A stretch of DNA of 64,000 nucleotides, taken from positions 577,631 to 641,630 of the forward strand of contig NZ_JACHEU010000001.1 in NCBI RefSeq assembly GCF_014201615.1, written 5' to 3'. The DNA comes from Aquamicrobium lusatiense. GTDB taxonomy: Bacteria; Pseudomonadota; Alphaproteobacteria; Rhizobiales; Rhizobiaceae. The translations under genes were made by a program, and so were the position numbers. This document shows positions 10,157 through 18,973 of the stretch, in pieces; within the stretch, counting starts at the first letter, position 1, and the number at the start of each line of letters is the position of its first letter. The notes under the pieces were generated by a model. That model made no database searches, was not told where the DNA came from, and was given only the letters and a program-made list of their open reading frames with translations.

Positions 10157-10714
10157 TTATTCGTCAGGAAGCCGCCGCCATGGCGAATTCTCATCCGGCT
10201 TGCCGTTTCTTCTGAAGTCTTCGCTGTCGAGATCGATCGTATGATCGTCCTGTTCGCGCCGGAAACCGCCCCTGGTGAACTGGCCCCCGCCGAACTGGCC
10301 GGCAACAACGACGCGGCGCCCCACAAGGCGCCAGAAAAGCGCGCGTACCGGCGGCAGAAGCACCAGAAGACCGATGATCGAGGTGATGAAGCCCGGGATG
10401 ATGAGCAGGATGGCGGCGAGCACGCCCATGGCGCTGTTTGCCAGCTGCAGGCCGGGGTCATTGCCTGCTTCCACTGCCGAGCGCACCTTGTTCATGGCGC
10501 CGAGGCCCTGATAGCGAAGCAATATGCTGCCGGCGAGTGTGGACGCGATGACAAGGCCGACGGTAGCCAGCGCTCCGACCTGCTTGCCGACAACGACAAA
10601 GCCCGCGATCTCCGCCAGCGGCAGCAACAGAAAGAGCAGAGGAAAGAGAGAAACACGCAAATTTGTAACCGTTTGCTGGTCGTTTACGCTGGCGGCCTCA
10701 TTTGCCGCTGGCAC
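10157..10714 (-). CDS. fxsA: FxsA family membrane protein
   Basis: This 185-residue protein has about four hydrophobic segments (roughly residues 20-45, 48-68, 90-115 and 118-130). It carries the family pattern FPLLFLLLPLAEIAGFVVVG and the central GFITSIIGLLVLLPPVR. FxsA in E. coli lowers F-factor exclusion of phage T7; its normal cell role is unknown. The hydrophilic C-terminal tail is variable. The true start may be a little downstream of the ATG used here. It is divergent from the Tim44-domain gene. Confidence 0.85.
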   Translation of the reverse strand: MPAANEAASVNDQQTVTNLRVSLFPLLFLLLPLAEIAGFVVVGKQVGALATVGLVIASTLAGSILLRYQGLGAMNKVRSAVEAGNDPGLQLANSAMGVLAAILLIIPGFITSIIGLLVLLPPVRALFWRLVGRRVVVAGQFGGGQFTRGGFRREQDDHTIDLDSEDFRRNGKPDENSPWRRLPDE

Positions 10715-10847
10715 TGGACCCTACAGATAGGTATGCGTGCCTTTGATTTGAATGATTGTGTCTCGCGTTCTATATGTTTTGATAGGATGACGCCAGACGG
10801 GTGCTGTGCGTTGGTTACAGCCGAAAAAGGGATTGATTGGCGCGCGC

Positions 10848-11546
10848 ATGGAATTCTTCGACTTCGGCACGATTTTCTTCATGATCGCGGCAGTGGTGAT
10901 CTTCTTCCAGCTGCGCAATGTGCTCGGTCGCCGTACCGGCAGCGAACGTCCCCCCTTCGATCCTTATTCCTCCCGCAAGGCAGAAAAGCCGGCCGCCGCC
11001 GATGGGGACAATGTGGTGGCGCTGCCGCGCAAGCGCGGCGAAGCAGCTCCCGAAGCCTATGCCTCCATCGATGCGGTCGCCGCCCCCGGCAGCGAGCTGA
11101 ACCGTGGCATGAGGGCGATTCGCGACAACGATGCCTCTTTCGATCCGAAGGGCTTCGTCGACGGCGCCAAGATGGCGTATGAAATGATCGTGATGGCCTA
11201 TGCCGACGGCGACCGCAAATCGCTCAAGAACCTGCTGTCGCGCGAGGTCTATGACGGTTTCGTTGCCGCCATTTCGGATCGCGAGGCGCGGGGCGAGAAA
11301 ATCCAGTCTTCCTTCGTCGGCATCGACAAGGCCGAGATCGTTTCCGCCGAGATGAAGGGCAGCGAAGCCCACGTCACGCTGCGCATCGTCAGCGAGCTGA
11401 TTTCGGCGACGCGCGACAAGGCCGGCGAAATCATCGATGGCGACCCGGAAACGGTTGCCGAGGTCAAGGATGTGTGGACCTTCGCCCGTGACACCCGCTC
11501 GCGCGATCCGAACTGGAAGCTGGTCGCCACCGAAGCCGAAGACTGA
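10848..11546 (+). CDS. Tim44/TimA family putative adaptor protein
   Basis: The 232-residue protein starts with one membrane segment (MEFFDFGTIFFMIAAVVIFF, residues 1-20), followed by a low-complexity linker. A Tim44-like domain covers about residues 85-230 (GFVDGAKMAYEMIVMAY, SFVGIDKAEIVSAEMKG, DVWTFARDTRSRDPNWKLVAT). Such TimA proteins in alphaproteobacteria resemble mitochondrial Tim44 and are probably inner-membrane anchored. ATG at 10848 was taken because the membrane segment starts there. It is followed 21 nt later by mltA, in the order usual for rhizobia. Confidence 0.9.
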   Translation: MEFFDFGTIFFMIAAVVIFFQLRNVLGRRTGSERPPFDPYSSRKAEKPAAADGDNVVALPRKRGEAAPEAYASIDAVAAPGSELNRGMRAIRDNDASFDPKGFVDGAKMAYEMIVMAYADGDRKSLKNLLSREVYDGFVAAISDREARGEKIQSSFVGIDKAEIVSAEMKGSEAHVTLRIVSELISATRDKAGEIIDGDPETVAEVKDVWTFARDTRSRDPNWKLVATEAED

Positions 11547-11567
11547 CCGACTGGGCGATTTCGTCCG

Positions 11568-12710
11568 GTGGCCGACAGGAAAGCCTCTTCGTTCAGCCCG
11601 GCCAGTTTCGGGACAATCCCCGGCTGGCAAACCGATGACCATCTGGCCGCTTTCGACGCTTTCCGCCGTTCAGCCCACCATGTTCTGACACGGCCCTACC
11701 GCAGCGGATCGCTGGGCATCCGCTTCGAGGCTTTCGCAGAGGCCTATCATCAGGCGCGTACCCTTTCGCCATCCAATCGCAGTGAGGCGCGTACTTTCTT
11801 TGAGCGCTGTTTCGTGCCGTTTCATGTGACGCCGGATCCCGGTGGTCACGGGGGCCATCGTGGATTCGTCACCGGCTTCTATGAGCCGCAGGTCGAAGCG
11901 TCGCCGGTCAGGACCGGACGCTTCACCGTACCGCTGCTGTCGCGTCCGCCCGACCTGATCGACATCGATGACGCCAATCGTCCCCACGGCATGGACCCCT
12001 ATCTGGCCTTTGCGCGTGACACTGGGGCCGGGCCGGTCGAATATCATGACCGCGCGGCAATCGAGCAGGGCGCGCTGACGGGGCGCGGGCTCGAGATCGC
12101 CTGGCTGGAGAACAAGGTCGATGCCTTCTTCATCCATGTGCAGGGCGCGGCGCGGCTTGCCATGACGGATGGGCGCAATATCCGCGTCACCTATGCGGCC
12201 AAATCCGGCCAGCGCTTCACCGGTGCTGGCCGGGTGCTGGCCGATCTCGGTGAAATTCCGCTTTCCGAAGTCACCATGCAGTCGATCCGCGCGTGGTTCC
12301 GCAGCAATCCCGGCCGGGTGGACGAGATATTGTGGCAAAACCGCTCCTATATCTTCTTCCGTGAGGCTTCGGTGGACGACCCGGAGCTCGGCCCTGTCGC
12401 TGCGGCCAAGGTGCCGCTGACGCCCGGCCGCTCTGTCGCGGTGGACCGCCTGCTGCATACGTTCGGGACCCCTTTTTTCATCGACGCACCGGAACTGACC
12501 GTTTTCGAGGGAAAGCCGTTCCGGCGGCTGATGATCGCGCAGGATACCGGATCGGCCATCGTCGGACCGGCGCGAGGCGATCTGTTCGCGGGTTCGGGGC
12601 ATGCGGCGGGCGAGATTGCCGGAGTGGTGCGCCATCAGGCCGATTTTTATGCCCTTGTGCCGCGGCCGCTTGCAGATCATTTCTCATCCATTACGGATGC
12701 GAATCGATGA
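11568..12710 (+). CDS. mltA: membrane-bound lytic murein transglycosylase A
   Basis: MltA cleaves peptidoglycan glycan strands with formation of 1,6-anhydro ends. The 380-residue protein has the MltA barrel (GFVTGFYEPQVEAS, VDAFFIHVQGAARL) and a C-terminal 3D domain with the catalytic aspartate in AQDTGSAIVGPARGDLF. The start is a GTG at 11568. No lipobox or clear signal peptide is visible, which is unusual for the family, so a start further upstream or a non-classical N-terminus cannot be excluded. The stop overlaps the next gene by 4 nt. Confidence 0.9.
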   Translation: MADRKASSFSPASFGTIPGWQTDDHLAAFDAFRRSAHHVLTRPYRSGSLGIRFEAFAEAYHQARTLSPSNRSEARTFFERCFVPFHVTPDPGGHGGHRGFVTGFYEPQVEASPVRTGRFTVPLLSRPPDLIDIDDANRPHGMDPYLAFARDTGAGPVEYHDRAAIEQGALTGRGLEIAWLENKVDAFFIHVQGAARLAMTDGRNIRVTYAAKSGQRFTGAGRVLADLGEIPLSEVTMQSIRAWFRSNPGRVDEILWQNRSYIFFREASVDDPELGPVAAAKVPLTPGRSVAVDRLLHTFGTPFFIDAPELTVFEGKPFRRLMIAQDTGSAIVGPARGDLFAGSGHAAGEIAGVVRHQADFYALVPRPLADHFSSITDANR

Positions 12711-13237
12711 CGCGACGGCCGCAAAAGACATTGAGCGACGAGGATCGGGTTCTGTGGGGCCTGGTGGCACGCTCGGCTGTGCCGCTGAAAGGCCGCGCGC
12801 AGCCGCCGCCCATCGATGTGGCGGAGCCGGCGGCGATTGCGCCCCCTGCGCCCTCACCTTCCGGTCCGATTTCTCAGCCACAGGCCAAGGCCAGCCTCCC
12901 TGCGGCGCCGCGCAGCCTCGACCGCCCCACCCTCGACAAGCTCGCCAGGGGGCGTCTGCCGATCGAGGGGCGCGTCGATCTTCATGGCATGACGCAGGAT
13001 GAGGCCTATTCGCTGCTGTTCTCCTTCCTCCACCGCGCCCATGCGGGAGGGCTGCGCTATGTTCTGGTCATCACCGGCAAGGGCTCGTCGTCCGGCGGCG
13101 ACGGCGTGTTGCGCCGTTCTGTTCCGGCATGGCTGGCAACGCCGGCCTTTCGCATGTTCGTGTCGAGCCATGAGCATGCGGCGCGTCATCATGGTGGCTC
13201 GGGAGCGATCTACGTGCGCCTGCGCAGGACAAGGTAA
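12707..13237 (+). CDS. Smr/MutS2-like domain protein
   Basis: This 176-residue protein has a disordered Pro/Ala-rich N-terminal half and a C-terminal Smr domain (about residues 85-175). The hallmark RVDLHGMTQDEA and the nucleic-acid-binding loop ITGKGSSSGGDGVLR are present, and HHGGSGAIYVRLRR closes the domain. Smr domains are often DNA or RNA endonucleases; the role here is unknown. It overlaps mltA by 4 nt and precedes the XRE gene by 6 nt, so the three are probably cotranscribed. Confidence 0.92.
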   Translation: MTRRPQKTLSDEDRVLWGLVARSAVPLKGRAQPPPIDVAEPAAIAPPAPSPSGPISQPQAKASLPAAPRSLDRPTLDKLARGRLPIEGRVDLHGMTQDEAYSLLFSFLHRAHAGGLRYVLVITGKGSSSGGDGVLRRSVPAWLATPAFRMFVSSHEHAARHHGGSGAIYVRLRRTR

Positions 13238-13243
13238 GGGCAG

Positions 13244-13612
13244 ATGACGCCGCTGGGCGAAAAAATCCGCGAGCTGCGGCAGGAGCGCGGCGCCAGCCAG
13301 AAGGAGATGGCGGCGGCCATCGGGGTCAGCCCCGCCTATCTGTCGGCGCTGGAGCATGGGCGGCGCGGCGCGCCGAGCTGGACCCTGATCCAGAAGATCA
13401 TCGGCTATTTCAACATCATCTGGGATGAAGCGGAGGAGTTCCAGCGCATCGCGCAGGCTTCGCATCCGCGTGTGAAGGTCGACACCTCCGGCCTGTCGCC
13501 GGCCGCCACCGAGCTCGCCAACCTGCTGGCGGAAAACATCGCGCGCATGGACGAGGCGGAACTGCGCGCCATCACCGCCCGTATCCGCGAGGTTCTGGCG
13601 CGCCGCCGGTAA
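13244..13612 (+). CDS. XRE-family helix-turn-helix transcriptional regulator
   Basis: The 122-residue protein starts with a Cro/CI-type HTH (about residues 5-60). The recognition segment reads GVSPAYLSALEHGRRG, and a C-terminal helical region of about 45 residues follows. Targets are not apparent. It ends the mltA-smr run and is followed by convergent prfC 27 nt away. Confidence 0.9.
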   Translation: MTPLGEKIRELRQERGASQKEMAAAIGVSPAYLSALEHGRRGAPSWTLIQKIIGYFNIIWDEAEEFQRIAQASHPRVKVDTSGLSPAATELANLLAENIARMDEAELRAITARIREVLARRR

Positions 13613-13639
13613 ATAGCCGCTCGGCTGGCGTGCAGGAAA

Positions 13640-15226
13640 TCAGGCGTCGCGGATCTGATAGTCCTTCACCGCCGTGAAGCGGATCGCCTTCCAGCGTTCG
13701 GCCTCATAGTTGAGCGAAAACTCGTGCTGGGCGAGGAACACCGGATCGTCATCGAGGTCGCGGGCGATGTCGCCGCGATGCGCCTCGACGAAGCGGTTCA
13801 GCTCCGCCTTTTCATCGGCGTCGATCCAGCGGCAGACGGAAAAGCGCGAAATCTCGAAATCGACCGGCAGGCCGTATTCGATGTTGAGCCGCTCCTTCAG
13901 CACGTCGAGTTGCAGCGCGCCGACCACGCCGACGATTGCCGGCGAGCCGTCTTCCGGAGAAAACAGCTGCACGACGCCCTCTTCCGCCATCTGGTGGAGC
14001 GCGTCCTTGAGCTTCTTGGCCTTCATGGCGTCGCCGAGGCGTACGCGGCGCAGGATTTCCGGCGCGAAGTTCGGCACGCCGCGGAACAATATGTCCTCGC
14101 CCTCGGTCAGCGTGTCGCCGATGCGCAGCGTGCCGTGGTTGGGAATGCCCACCACGTCGCCGGCATAGGCCTCGTCGGCGGTGATGCGCGAACGGGCAAA
14201 GAAGAACTGCGGCGCCGACAGCGACATCGGCTTGCCGGTGCGCACCAGCTTGGCCTTCATGCCGCGCTGAAGCACGCCCGAGCACACGCGCACGAAAGCG
14301 ATGCGGTCGCGGTGGTTCGGGTCCATATTGGCCTGGATCTTGAAGACGAAGGAGGTCATCTTGTCTTCTGTGGCCTCGACCGTGCGGGTGTCGGCTTCCT
14401 GCGCGCGCGGCGGCGGGCCGAAGGCGCCGAGCGCCTCGATCAGGTCGCGCACGCCGAAATTGCGCAGCGCCGAGCCGAAATAGACGGGCGTGAGGTGGCC
14501 TTCAAGGAAAGCGTCGCGATCGAAGGGACGGCAGGCTTCGCGCGCGAGTTCCGTTTCCTCGATGAAGGCCGCGCGGTCGTTTTCCGGCAAAAGGCCGGCG
14601 GCACGGTTGGAATCCGGGCCATGCACGGCGGTTCGTTCGGTTTCCGCATCGCCGCGGCGCACCGCGTTTTCTGCCAGATGATAGGTGCCGGCAAAAGTCT
14701 TGCCCTGCCCGATCGGCCAGGTCACGGGTGCGGTGTCGAGGGCGAGCTTCTCCTCGATCTCGTCGAGAATCTCGAAGGTGTCGCGGGCCTCGCGGTCCAT
14801 CTTGTTGACGAAGGTGATGATGGGAATGTCGCGCAGGCGGCAGACTTCGAACAGCTTGAGCGTCCGTGGCTCGATACCGCGCGCGGCGTCGATGACCATC
14901 ACTGCGGCATCGACGGCCGACAGGGTTCTGTAAGTATCGTCGGCGAAGTCCTCGTGGCCCGGCGTGTCGAGCAGGTTGAAGACGTTGTCGCCATATTCGA
15001 AGGTCATCACCGAGGTGACGACCGAGATGCCGCGCTCGCGCTCGATCTTCATCCAGTCGGAGCGGGTCTGGATCTTGTCCTTCTTGGCCTTGACCTCGCC
15101 GGCAAGCTGGATGGCGCCGCCGAACAAAAGCAGCTTTTCCGTCAGCGTCGTCTTGCCCGCGTCCGGGTGCGCGATGATCGCGAATGTCCGGCGGCGCTTC
15201 ACCGCCTCTTGAATCGTCTCTGCCAT
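13640..15226 (-). CDS. prfC: peptide chain release factor 3
   Basis: RF3 is the GTPase that recycles RF1/RF2 from the ribosome. The 528-residue protein has G1 AHPDAGKTT (residues 19-27), G2 around ERERGISVV, G3 DTPGHEDF and G4 NKMD. The RF3-specific C-terminal domain contains FFARSRITADEAYAGDVVG. The RF3-type length and the alanine-rich insertion-free G domain distinguish it from EF-G and LepA. It is divergent from dut, with a gap of about 190 bp that should contain both promoters. Confidence 0.96.
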   Translation of the reverse strand: MAETIQEAVKRRRTFAIIAHPDAGKTTLTEKLLLFGGAIQLAGEVKAKKDKIQTRSDWMKIERERGISVVTSVMTFEYGDNVFNLLDTPGHEDFADDTYRTLSAVDAAVMVIDAARGIEPRTLKLFEVCRLRDIPIITFVNKMDREARDTFEILDEIEEKLALDTAPVTWPIGQGKTFAGTYHLAENAVRRGDAETERTAVHGPDSNRAAGLLPENDRAAFIEETELAREACRPFDRDAFLEGHLTPVYFGSALRNFGVRDLIEALGAFGPPPRAQEADTRTVEATEDKMTSFVFKIQANMDPNHRDRIAFVRVCSGVLQRGMKAKLVRTGKPMSLSAPQFFFARSRITADEAYAGDVVGIPNHGTLRIGDTLTEGEDILFRGVPNFAPEILRRVRLGDAMKAKKLKDALHQMAEEGVVQLFSPEDGSPAIVGVVGALQLDVLKERLNIEYGLPVDFEISRFSVCRWIDADEKAELNRFVEAHRGDIARDLDDDPVFLAQHEFSLNYEAERWKAIRFTAVKDYQIRDA

Positions 15227-15416
15227 GTCAGGAATCCCGTCTGGTGGCGGGCTTCTAGCAATAACGGAGAAGGCTGTCGAACATAAATGGTTCGGGTAGA
15301 CTGCATATGCGGCACTGGTCTATTCGCAAGGCCTGCTGTAAGCGGAACCGCCGGGGCGTATCGCCGTTGAGGTGGCACCCCTGCCCTGCCCGATCAGTCT
15401 CGATAGGATTTGCGCC

Positions 15417-15899
15417 ATGTCCTCCTCCCAGCCCGCTTCCGTGATTGGCCCCACCGTTGGCTTCGTGCGCCTGCCGCATGCCGCCGATCTGCCCTTGCCC
15501 GCCTATGAAAGCAGGGGCGCGGCCGGCATGGATCTGCGCGCGGCGATCCCCGAGGATCGGTCCATCCTCATCCTGCCCGGCAAGCGGGCGCTGGTGCCGA
15601 CCGGCCTGATCATGGAAATCCCCGAGGGCATGGAAGGTCAGGTCCGCCCGCGCTCCGGCCTTGCGCTGAAGCACGGCATCACCTGCCTGAACACGCCCGG
15701 CACCATCGACAGCGACTATCGTGGCGAGGTGCAGGTGCTGCTGGTCAATCTCGGCGATGAGGATTTCTCCGTCAGCCGCGGCATGCGCATCGCCCAGATC
15801 ATTTTCGCACCCGTCACGCAGGTGCGCACCGAGGAGCGCACGCTGGCCAGCGATACATCGCGCGGCTCCGGCGGGTTTGGCTCGACCGGAACCGCCTGA
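15417..15899 (+). CDS. dut: deoxyuridine 5'-triphosphate nucleotidohydrolase
   Basis: dUTPase converts dUTP to dUMP, protecting DNA from uracil and feeding thymidylate synthesis. The 160-residue protein has all five trimeric-dUTPase motifs, including AGMDLRA (motif 1), [11 protein letters not shown] (motif 2), [11 protein letters not shown] (motif 3) and the C-terminal P-loop-like [10 protein letters not shown] (motif 5). ATG at 15417 gives the normal length; a longer frame starting at 15372 adds non-conserved residues. Confidence 0.96.
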   Translation: MSSSQPASVIGPTVGFVRLPHAADLPLPAYESRGAAGMDLRAAIPEDRSILILPGKRALVPTGLIMEIPEGMEGQVRPRSGLALKHGITCLNTPGTIDSDYRGEVQVLLVNLGDEDFSVSRGMRIAQIIFAPVTQVRTEERTLASDTSRGSGGFGSTGTA

Positions 15900-15943
15900 G
15901 CCACCCGGTTTCGATTGCCGGAGCAAGCTTTCTAAAAAAAGCC

Positions 15944-16438
15944 TCAGATCGGCCCGGAGGGGCCGACCAGATGCACGGGGATATGCGCCCGCGCCAGCAC
16001 GCGATAGGGTTCCTGGCTCCACATCATGCTGCGGATGAGCCAGGGCCTTTTCGGGTCCGTGCCCATGATGATGGACCGGCAGTTCTGCCGCCTTGCCTCA
16101 TTCAGGATGCTCTTGCCGGGATTGCGGGTGGTGACGATGTGGCCATCGGCATCCACGCCCGCTTTCTCGAGCTCGCCTATGGCCCACCGGACATTGTCCT
16201 GCTGCTCGGCCATCTCGTTTTTGCTGGGACGCAGGCCCGGATTGGGCAGGCCGAAGCTGGTGCCCCACAGGCGTGCAATGGTCAGAACCCGCGCCTGGCC
16301 GCCCCCATCCCGAAGCATGCGGACGGCCGTTTCGATCACATCCGCGCTGAACCGCCGCCCTTCCGAGGCAATCAGCACCCGCTGTGCGACCTGCGGATCG
16401 CACGCCCGTGGCGAGCGCCTGAAAAGGTTGCGGATCAT
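15944..16438 (-). CDS. universal stress protein (UspA-like) domain protein
   Basis: The 164-residue protein has a UspA-like fold. Strand one is RVLIASEGRRFSADVIETAV, and the ATP-binding-type segment IIMGTDPKRPWLIRSMM is followed by VLARAHIPVHLV. The usual G-x2-G-x9-G-S/T pattern is degenerate (GTDPKRP), so nucleotide binding is uncertain. It begins 12 nt after the APC permease stop, so it is probably a cytoplasmic accessory of that transporter, as in other transporter-Usp pairs. Confidence 0.75.
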   Translation of the reverse strand: MIRNLFRRSPRACDPQVAQRVLIASEGRRFSADVIETAVRMLRDGGGQARVLTIARLWGTSFGLPNPGLRPSKNEMAEQQDNVRWAIGELEKAGVDADGHIVTTRNPGKSILNEARRQNCRSIIMGTDPKRPWLIRSMMWSQEPYRVLARAHIPVHLVGPSGPI

Positions 16439-16450
16439 ACGCTGCGCTCC

Positions 16451-17962
16451 TCAGTTGCCCGACGTGGCCATTTCTGCGGCCGCGTAGCCGTTTCGGGCAT
16501 CTTCCCACTTCCGGTACCAGTAGAGTGGCAGGTACATGAACGTCGCCGCTATGCCGAGGAAGTAGTAGATCGCCTGACCGCCGATGTAGGAGTAGATGAT
16601 GCCACCACACAGCCACACGAAGAAATACAGCGCTGCCAGCGCCAGAGCGATGTATTTGAAATACTCCGGCAGCCGGAACGGGCGATGCACGTTGGGGCGG
16701 TCCTTGCGCAGCAGATAATAGGCGATCAGCACCGGCACGAACGAACCGAGATATCCGACGTTGGAGAAGGAGTAGATCTCGATCGCCCCGCCCATGAAGG
16801 CGATGAGCAGACTGGCGCCGACATTGGTCATCATGGCGCGGTCCGGCACGTGATACCTGTTCAGATGCTGGTAGAAGCGCGGAAACTGCCCATCCAGCGA
16901 CATCTGATAGAGCGAGCGCGAGCAGCCCATCAGCGAGTTCAGGGCTGAGAGCACCAGAGCGATGATCAGCATGATCGCCATCAGCCATTCCATCACCGCT
17001 CCGGCCACACCGGGGAAGATGTTGCTGGCGAAGGTGACGAACATCGTCTTCGGATCGACAAGGGCAGGGTCCGAGATGGCCTGTGCGCCCAGCACAACGA
17101 CGAACGAAACCGGCAGCATCGTGTAGACGAACACGCCGTAACCGCCCTCGAGCGTCATGGCGATACGGGCATCGCGGCCGGGGTTCCTGCACTCGCCGAT
17201 GTAGCAGGCCGCCGCTTCATAGGCGATCACGGTCCACAACAGCGGGAAGGCATAGGCGATGTACATGATCCATGCCGGATACCCGCCGACGGGATCGAAG
17301 AAGCTCGATCCGTCGAGATGCGGGAAACCGGCAAGCTCGCTCCAGTTGGCGGCATCGAGGTTGAAGATGAAGCCGATCGACAAAAAAGTGAGCGGGATCA
17401 TCGACAGAACCGCCAGTATAGTCGCCATCGAAGTGCCGAAGCGGATGCCGAGATAGGCGGGAATCGACAGGATGATCAGCCCGACCGCCGTGATGCCCAG
17501 CGTCCAGTACGGAATGAAGGTGCTGATCGGCGTGATCCCCTGCGTCGCGTCCAGCCCGAACAGGTGGGTGATGTAGAACGAGGCGAGGATCATGTTGAGC
17601 GGTGCCACGGGCATCCATCCCACCCAGTACATCCAGGCAGTGACGCCGTTTACATGCGGCGCCAGCCGCGGCCAGCGGTTCCTGTAGGCCGGATAGGCAT
17701 AGGATGGAGACCCGCCGGTACGGCCCGGCATCATCGCCGACAGTTCCGCCAGCAGAAGACACAGCAGAACGCCGGTCAGTGTGAAAAAGGTGATGAAGGG
17801 AATGTAGGATGCGCCGAATACGGTCAGGAAGGCCGGCGCAGCACCGGTTACAAGGATGGTTCCGGCAAGACCGATGACAAAGGCGCCCCACCAGTTCGTG
17901 CCGGTCTGAAGATTGCCCTGCTCGTATTCAAGGACGTCGGTGGCTCCTCCGCTCGGGCTCAT
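16451..17962 (-). CDS. APC-family amino acid/polyamine permease
   Basis: This 503-residue inner-membrane protein has about twelve hydrophobic segments. It opens with the APC pattern WWGAFVIGLAGTILVTGAAPA, and AELSAMMPGRTGGSPSYAYPA and YEAAACYIGECRNP are typical of APC transporters. The substrate cannot be told from sequence. The reading frame is open far upstream, but the ATG at 17962 follows a very good GGGAGGA ribosome-binding site and begins the homologous part. Its ATG overlaps the stop of an upstream 41-codon ORF. The Usp-like gene follows at once. Confidence 0.88.
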   Translation of the reverse strand: MSPSGGATDVLEYEQGNLQTGTNWWGAFVIGLAGTILVTGAAPAFLTVFGASYIPFITFFTLTGVLLCLLLAELSAMMPGRTGGSPSYAYPAYRNRWPRLAPHVNGVTAWMYWVGWMPVAPLNMILASFYITHLFGLDATQGITPISTFIPYWTLGITAVGLIILSIPAYLGIRFGTSMATILAVLSMIPLTFLSIGFIFNLDAANWSELAGFPHLDGSSFFDPVGGYPAWIMYIAYAFPLLWTVIAYEAAACYIGECRNPGRDARIAMTLEGGYGVFVYTMLPVSFVVVLGAQAISDPALVDPKTMFVTFASNIFPGVAGAVMEWLMAIMLIIALVLSALNSLMGCSRSLYQMSLDGQFPRFYQHLNRYHVPDRAMMTNVGASLLIAFMGGAIEIYSFSNVGYLGSFVPVLIAYYLLRKDRPNVHRPFRLPEYFKYIALALAALYFFVWLCGGIIYSYIGGQAIYYFLGIAATFMYLPLYWYRKWEDARNGYAAAEMATSGN

Positions 17963-18084
17963 CTTGCGTCCTCCCTCACGGCCGGGCGTCGCATCGACGG
18001 GCTGGTGTGAGCCGGGCATCCGGCGGTCGCCATGGGTCCGGCCATCGCGATGAAGATGGCATGCTGTGGATCGGTAAAAGTCAT
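17959..18084 (-). CDS. 41-codon leader-like ORF overlapping the permease start
   Basis: The ORF begins MTFTDPQHAIFIAMAGPM and ends in REDAR, with the stop overlapping the permease ATG (ATGA). It is preceded by AGGAGGAGGAGG about 7 nt upstream of its ATG, one of the strongest ribosome-binding sites in the window. This points to translation and to coupling with the permease. No family was recognised. It could be a small accessory subunit or a regulatory leader peptide. It is not membrane-like beyond a short moderately hydrophobic stretch (residues 9-20). Confidence 0.55.
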   Translation of the reverse strand: MTFTDPQHAIFIAMAGPMATAGCPAHTSPSMRRPAVREDAR

Positions 18085-18973
18085 CGAGTGTCCTCCTCCT
18101 CCTGACTTGTACGTGGTCGTTTTCTTCTGTTCTTACCTGCCTGCTCTGCTGGAGTTCGGCGCTCTCGCGGCCGCGGTCCGGGACTCCAGAAACACATCTG
18201 CCGGGCTGCCGGTCACAGCCCCTGCACCGGTTTTCGAAGCAAAAAAAGCCCCCCGCGCTCCAACGTGGTTGCGAGCGCGTCTGGCAGCTGCGAAGTCCGG
18301 CATTCCCATGCATCGGCCCGATCGGATTGGCTGTCTGCGTGTTCTGACGCGAACACGACCTTGCCGGTGTCGCAACAATGCGATCCCGGCAGGACAGCCA
18401 GGGCAATACGGGCCATGCAGATGTGACCGCGGGCGGATCTCGGACGGAGGTCCCCCTTAAGGGAACGCTCCCGTTTTACCTGCTTTCAAAGGGGCTGCGC
18501 GCGATGGTGCGCAACGGCCTTTTCAGGCAGGTTCCGGATGTCCGCTTCCGATCCGTAATTCATTCCTCCCCTTCGACAAACCACGGGTAATGAATCGAAG
18601 AACCGTTATGTGTCGGATGAAGTTGTTTTTCCATTCTTGATTCATTTTAAGAAAAAACATTTCATATGATGCAATCAGGTCACAAGGTCACCCCGATGTC
18701 AACCGGATATTGCCGTTGCGGAAAATCCGGATTTTCCCGAAATGAAATCAGGATTAAGTATCTGAATATAATATATATTTTTCTCGTCATAAAACGGGCG
18801 ACACGCATCCCGCCTGTTCCGGAGCCTGGGTGAGTTCGGCTAAATGGTGAAGGCCGGTGGCTCAAAATGCCGGCATCAGGGCGTTTGTTGCAGGAAGTAC
18901 AATTCTGATTTGCCGTGCCGTTTTTCACTCGCTAGGATCGATTTGAACCGATCATGTCCGGGCGAGCGTTGCT
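18085..18973. other. long non-coding region between the permease operon and the PEP mutase-like gene
   Basis: No convincing gene is seen. Short frames here look like chance frames. The part from about 18590 to 18790 is clearly AT-richer than its surroundings and could hold divergent promoters. CCCTTAAGGG at 18454-18463 is a perfect palindrome, and the hexamer GGTCAC is repeated near 18677-18691. The left part contains the strong ribosome-binding site of the leader ORF and the T-run hairpin listed separately. Confidence 0.5.
18241..18279 (-). terminator. possible attenuator/terminator hairpin upstream of the permease leader ORF
   Basis: On the minus strand CGCGCTC pairs with GAGCGCG around a 12-nt loop (18254-18279), and a run of seven T follows after a short GC-rich spacer (18247-18241). 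It lies about 155 nt upstream of the leader ORF on the same strand. A transcript started further upstream could be terminated or attenuated here. If the promoter is downstream, the hairpin is irrelevant to the permease. Confidence 0.35.

Noticed and set aside
9728..11182. 484-codon plus-strand frame over secB, fxsA and part of the Tim44 gene
   Set aside because: It covers three real genes in other frames or on the other strand and has no domain.
13724..15286. 520-codon open frame opposite prfC
   Set aside because: Antisense to a complete RF3 with all GTPase motifs; no recognisable domain in the opposite frame.
17963..18406. N-terminal extension of the permease frame to 18406
   Set aside because: The extra 148 residues are Arg/Cys-rich and not permease-like, and a strong ribosome-binding site stands before the ATG at 17962.
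18680..18928. 82-codon minus-strand frame in the AT-rich gap
   Set aside because: No ribosome-binding site, no family pattern and a composition that follows the local AT content.
18085..18973. riboswitch in the long gap upstream of the permease
   Set aside because: No match to a known riboswitch core could be recognised by eye; only simple hairpins and palindromes are visible.
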